From contig JACVTC010000528.1 of assembly GCA_016946835.1 (NCBI GenBank), forward strand, positions 1 to 20,418: 20,418 bases of DNA. The letters run 5' to 3'. The first letter of the stretch is position 1; each line of letters opens with the position of its first letter. The stretch comes from Neocallimastix lanati (nom. inval.). Its lineage: Eukaryota; Neocallimastigomycota; Neocallimastigomycetes; Neocallimastigales; Neocallimastigaceae. The notes under the pieces are model-generated. The model worked only from the letters and a program-made list of their open reading frames with translations, ran no database searches and was not told the DNA's origin. Position numbers and translations under genes: made by a program. Shown here in pieces: positions 17,401-20,418 of the stretch.

Positions 17401-18016
17401 TGATGCATGTCCAGTAAAAATAATAGAAAATAATAGAAAAATTATTTAGAAAAATTATTAATATAAATATTTATTAAAAATTAATTTTATATAATGAATC
17501 TTAAAATATATTATTAATATATTATTAAAGATAATTTATTATTATTAATTATTAAAATATTAAATTAAATAATAATATTAAAAATATTAAAAGAATTGTT
17601 GATAATATAGTAAAATTAGTTATATTAATTATAACGGAGATTGAATGTTTAATTAAATTGATGTTAATATTAAAATAATTTTTAAATAATGTTAAACAAG
17701 ATGAATTAATAGTTATAAGTAAAAAGTTATGAATATTTATATTTATTAATTAATTTTAGTGTTTCGATAAATAAAATTTATAAAATTAGTAAAAAATATA
17801 ATTATGAAAATAATTTATAAATAAATATTTTCTTTTTTTTTAAGGAATAATAATAAAACATGTATTTTTTTTTATGATAAAATATAATAAATAAAATAAT
17901 AAAAGATAAATAAATAAAAAGTAAATATAATTATTGTAATATAATATTCTTGGAGTAATTCCCTTTTGCACAAACGCCCAACTAACATATACGGTATTTA
18001 ATAAAATATCGTATCA
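17401..18016 (+). repeat. 5' LTR of element 3
   Basis: Inferred from the TGATGCATG start and the ATCGTATCA end, 4 nt before the PBS. The last 60 or so bases resemble the end of the solo LTR 322-1053. The partner LTR is outside the window, so the left end is set by the TGAT rule and abutment to ACTT. Confidence 0.55.
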
Positions 18017-18020
18017 AAAA

Positions 18021-18038
18021 TGGTGGAGAATCCGGGCG
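18021..18038 (+). promoter_or_regulatory. Primer-binding site of element 3
   Basis: TGGTGGAGAATCCGGGCG. It shares TGGTGGAGA with the other elements and then diverges, pointing to a different tRNA primer (acceptor stem beginning GGAGAAT). The tRNA is not identified. Confidence 0.7.
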
Positions 18039-18166
18039 TGCAAACCAAGAATATTATGAAATTTATATTTATATTGATATTTACTTTTTAAAAAATAAAG
18101 ACAATTAAATAATTAATATTAAATTAAAATTAAATAATTAATTTTTTTATAATAGTAATATATAAA

Positions 18167-18173
<7 letters not shown>

Positions 18174-18213
<40 letters not shown>
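18174..18213. repeat. Poly-A tract (40 nt)
   Basis: A pure A run in the element 3 leader, followed by CACCTAAAATT. Confidence 0.9.
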
Positions 18214-18214
<1 letters not shown>

Positions 18215-18246
18215 ACCTAAAATTATTATGATTATTATTAAATAAT

Positions 18247-18400
18247 AATTAAAGGTAACTGGGAGTTCGAACCAGAATAAAAACGAATAAGTCTTTAATT
18301 ATTATTATTAGTATAGTTAATTTTTTTTATTATCATCTTTATTAGTAATTAAAGACAACTGGGAATTCGGACCAGTATAAAAACGAATAAACCTTTAATT
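18247..18400 (+). repeat. Pair of 54-nt hairpin repeats, 100 bp apart
   Basis: Units 18247-18300 and 18347-18400. Each has outer arms AATTAAAG/CTTTAATT, inner CTGG/CCAG around a 9-nt loop, and AATAAAAACGAATAA or its TATAAAAACGAATAA variant on the 3' side. Unit 1's GTTCGAACC fits the Pol III B-box or tRNA T-arm consensus; unit 2 (ATTCGGACC) does not. The 46 nt between the units is plain A/T. Confidence 0.7.
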
Positions 18401-18520
18401 AAGAAATGATATTATAATAAAAAGTAGTAATAGTTTAGTATAAAAATTAATATTAAATAATATTTTATTAATAGTATATGTGATAATATTTAGAAAAAAA
18501 AATAATAGATAATATTTTAA

Positions 18521-18883
18521 TAATAATAATAAATAATATTTTAGTAATGGTGAATTAAGTAATAATTAATAATAATAAATGATATTTTAGTAATAGTGAA
18601 TTAAGTAATAATTAATAATAATAAATAATATTTTAGTAATAGTGAATTAAGTAATAATTAATAATAATAAATAATATTTTAGTAATAGTAATATTTTAGT
18701 AATAGTGTATAAAATAAGAATTAATAATAATAATAATAATAATTAAATGATATTTTAGTAATAGTGAATTAAGTAATAATTAATAATAATAAATAATATT
18801 TTAGTAATAGTGAATTAATAATTAATAATAATAAATAATATTTTAATAATAGTAATATTTTAGTAATAGTATATAAAATAAGA

Positions 18884-18919
<36 letters not shown>

Positions 18920-18920
18920 T
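18521..18920. repeat. 46-bp minisatellite with TAA arrays
   Basis: TGAATTAAGTAATAATTAAT-type units start at 18551, 18597 and 18643 (46-bp spacing), with a higher-order repeat: blocks ending GTATAAAATAAGAATTAATAAT occur twice (about 18706 and 18869). It runs into (TAA)n at about 18885-18920. Confidence 0.8.
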
Positions 18921-19016
18921 ATAATAACAATAATAATAACAATAATAAAAATAACATTATTATACTCGTAAAAGTATATAAGAATATAATTTCAAATTAA
19001 AATAATAATTAGATAA

Positions 19017-20321
19017 ATGGCGGACGCTTCGAAAATTAGAAGAGACTTACCATACTTAGCAAATTATGGTAAGGACATAGATTCTTGGATAGAAGATTTC
19101 AAAAATGTTATGGAAATTTACAACATCGAGGAACCAAACAGAATTTTTATTTGGGTAAAGAACGCAGTAGAGGCTGACATAAAAAACCTTTTAAAATCTT
19201 TATGTACTACAAGAAATAATGTTAAAAGGTTTCCCTCATATAAAGAAATCCAGAGAGCCATTGAAGATTATTTAGAAATTACTCAAAATGATAAGTGTTC
19301 AATTTTAAAGGCCTTAAAAATAAAAAGAAATGAAACATTTAAAGGATTTAATTATAATTATTTAACTCTTTATCATCGACTTGACTTGGAATATAAAAAA
19401 TTAATATGTGTCGATGATTATTTAAATGCTATACATGATAGGGTATATGTACATTCTCAAGTAATTTTGGCCAACTGTAAAACATTAACAGAAGCGTTCG
19501 AAGTAGCAGAACGTGCAGAAAAAGCTGAAGTACGAACTATAACAAACAAAAATTCTCAGAATGTTATGGTATATCAAAACAACATAAATAAAAATAATAA
19601 CAATTTATTAAATCATCCAATTTATAGGAGCTTAAGAGAACATGGAAATAATTTAGATAATTCATATCAAGCGTCATCATATGTTATGGGTTATATAAAT
19701 GAAAACTCCACCAATAATAGAATGTTTACACCAGGTAGATATAGTAACAATAAAAATAAAAGTTTTAATAATAATAATAATTATTATCACGGAGTAGAAC
19801 AAATTCAACAAAATAATACTTATGATACAAGAAGATTCTATAATAACTACGAACCAAAAGCTAGAAAATCAGTTATGTGTTACTCATGTAAACAAGTAGG
19901 ACATAAAGCTTATGAATGTCCTAATAATAAAAATAATGGTAGTAATAGAAATAATAATCTTTATAATATGAATAATAATGATATGGGTAATAATTATAAT
20001 AATAATTTTGATTATAATAATAATAGTAATAAATATAACAATTATTATAATAATAGTAATAAAAATGGCTACAATAATTCTTTTAATGGTAGTAATTATT
20101 ACTTTAATAAAAATAATAAATTTACTGGAAATAATATTGCTAATAGAAATAATCATAATTTTAATGAGAATAATATTCCCACTGGAAATAATAATTTTAA
20201 TAGAAATTCTAATGGAATAAATCAGGATATTAATACTACTAGTTCAAATATTAATAGTAATTTCAAAGCTAATGTAAATAATAATAATAATAATGGAGAT
20301 AGCTTTAATAATTTAAACTAA
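19017..20321 (+). CDS. gag: Gag polyprotein of element 3 with Asn-rich tail
   Basis: 434 residues. The N-terminal part (about 1-180) aligns with the other Gags around DSWIEDFKNVMEIYNIEEPNRIF and FKGFNYNYLTLYHRLD, but lacks their acidic tract. An Asn-rich linker leads to a CCHC knuckle at C288, C291, H296 and C301. After it, about 133 residues are dominated by Asn with Tyr, Ser, Gly and Lys, a low-complexity prion-like composition probably enlarged by AAT/AAC codon repeats. The ATG has G at +4. The gene ends in the slip site (20312-20318). The basic role should be particle assembly and RNA binding; the tail's function is unknown. Confidence 0.88.
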   Translation: MADASKIRRDLPYLANYGKDIDSWIEDFKNVMEIYNIEEPNRIFIWVKNAVEADIKNLLKSLCTTRNNVKRFPSYKEIQRAIEDYLEITQNDKCSILKALKIKRNETFKGFNYNYLTLYHRLDLEYKKLICVDDYLNAIHDRVYVHSQVILANCKTLTEAFEVAERAEKAEVRTITNKNSQNVMVYQNNINKNNNNLLNHPIYRSLREHGNNLDNSYQASSYVMGYINENSTNNRMFTPGRYSNNKNKSFNNNNNYYHGVEQIQQNNTYDTRRFYNNYEPKARKSVMCYSCKQVGHKAYECPNNKNNGSNRNNNLYNMNNNDMGNNYNNNFDYNNNSNKYNNYYNNSNKNGYNNSFNGSNYYFNKNNKFTGNNIANRNNHNFNENNIPTGNNNFNRNSNGINQDINTTSSNINSNFKANVNNNNNNGDSFNNLN

Positions 20322-20363
20322 ATAATGGGAGAAGGACAACTCCCGTTAACCAAACCAAACTTC
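20312..20363 (+). promoter_or_regulatory. -1 frameshift signal of element 3
   Basis: T-TTA-AAC (20312-20318) in the gag frame, directly followed by the TAA stop. An 8-nt spacer precedes stem GGGAG (20327-20331) with CTCCC (20340-20344). CTTC lies at 20360-20363, again 15 nt after the stem, and can pair with AAG of the loop, so the second stem is weaker than in elements 1 and 2. Confidence 0.8.
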
Positions 20364-20418
20364 AAACTTATAATAAAAATAATAGTATTAATGAAGAATA
20401 TGTAAATTTAACATACTC
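20318..20418 (+). CDS. pol: Start of Pol of element 3 (partial)
   Basis: The -1 frame stays open from the slip site to the window end, with no ATG. About 34 codons read as a polar Asn/Thr/Lys-rich linker, as at the start of Pol in elements 1 and 2. No enzyme domain is reached. Confidence rests on the frameshift signal. Confidence 0.6.

Larger units (their letters stand above)
18039..19016 (+). other. Untranslated leader of element 3
   Basis: About 980 nt without a gene: a 40-nt A run (18174-18213), two hairpin repeats (18247-18400), then a minisatellite and TAA-type arrays up to the gag ATG. The leader domain of elements 1 and 2 is absent. Confidence 0.65.
17401..20418 (+). mobile_element. 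Element 3: Ty3/gypsy-like LTR retrotransposon of another family, cut by window end
   Basis: A 5' LTR, a distinct PBS (18021), a leader of about 1 kb, a gag with CCHC knuckle and Asn-rich tail, the same -1 slip signal, and the first bases of an open pol frame (about 34 codons to the window end). The Gag is only distantly related to elements 1 and 2. RT and integrase lie outside the window, so placement in Ty3/gypsy rests on Gag homology and the shared frameshift signal. Confidence 0.75.

Noticed and set aside
19884-20220. Ile-rich open frames on both strands in the Asn-rich gag tail
   Set aside because: Other-frame shadows of AAT/AAC repeats.

Overview
The window is an extremely AT-rich stretch of eukaryotic DNA made almost entirely of Ty3/gypsy-type LTR retrotransposons. 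No host protein gene is visible. Intergenic and LTR sequence is nearly pure A/T, with A-runs of about 40-49 nt, (AAAAT)n and TAA arrays, and the only long ORFs are retroelement gag and pol. This composition fits an AT-biased microbial eukaryote. An anaerobic gut fungus (Neocallimastigomycota) is my best guess; a dictyostelid-like genome is a less likely alternative. The host assignment is inference.

Layout: (i) about 118-304, minus strand, a tRNA-like sequence with Pol III A and B boxes and a downstream stem; (ii) 322-1053, a probable solo LTR; (iii) 1062-8067, element 1, with LTRs of about 780/789 bp, PBS, leader, gag, pol and PPT, and a nonsense codon near the end of pol; (iv) 8068-8870, AT-rich sequence without a gene; (v) about 8924-9162, minus strand, a second copy of the tRNA-like sequence; (vi) 9177-17396, element 2, an apparently intact element with 910-bp LTRs in which I see no differences and a 4-bp target duplication ACTT; (vii) 17401 to the window end, element 3, a different family cut off just after the gag/pol junction.

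In all three elements gag and pol lie in different frames, and pol has no start codon of its own near its beginning. Each gag ends in the -1 slippery heptamer T-TTA-AAC, followed by exactly 8 nt and an 18-nt GGGAG/CTCCC hairpin. In elements 1 and 2 the hairpin loop is complementary to GCTTC exactly 15 nt downstream of the stem, which makes a compact H-type pseudoknot. Pol is therefore predicted to be made as a Gag-Pol fusion by -1 frameshifting.

Elements 1 and 2 also share a GC-richer leader RNA domain of about 160 nt, with base-paired changes in two stems and one G-U to A-U change, although the surrounding leaders are unrelated. Element 2 adds a seven-unit tandem array of small hairpins and another strongly folded segment. 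Element 3 has its own pair of hairpin repeats and a 46-bp minisatellite.

The LTRs at 322 and 9177 begin 18 and 15 nt upstream of the inferred first base of the two tRNA-like sequences. Element 3 begins directly after element 2's ACTT duplication, so it seems to occupy the same target position. This resembles Ty3-style integration at Pol III start sites, with repeated use of one target.
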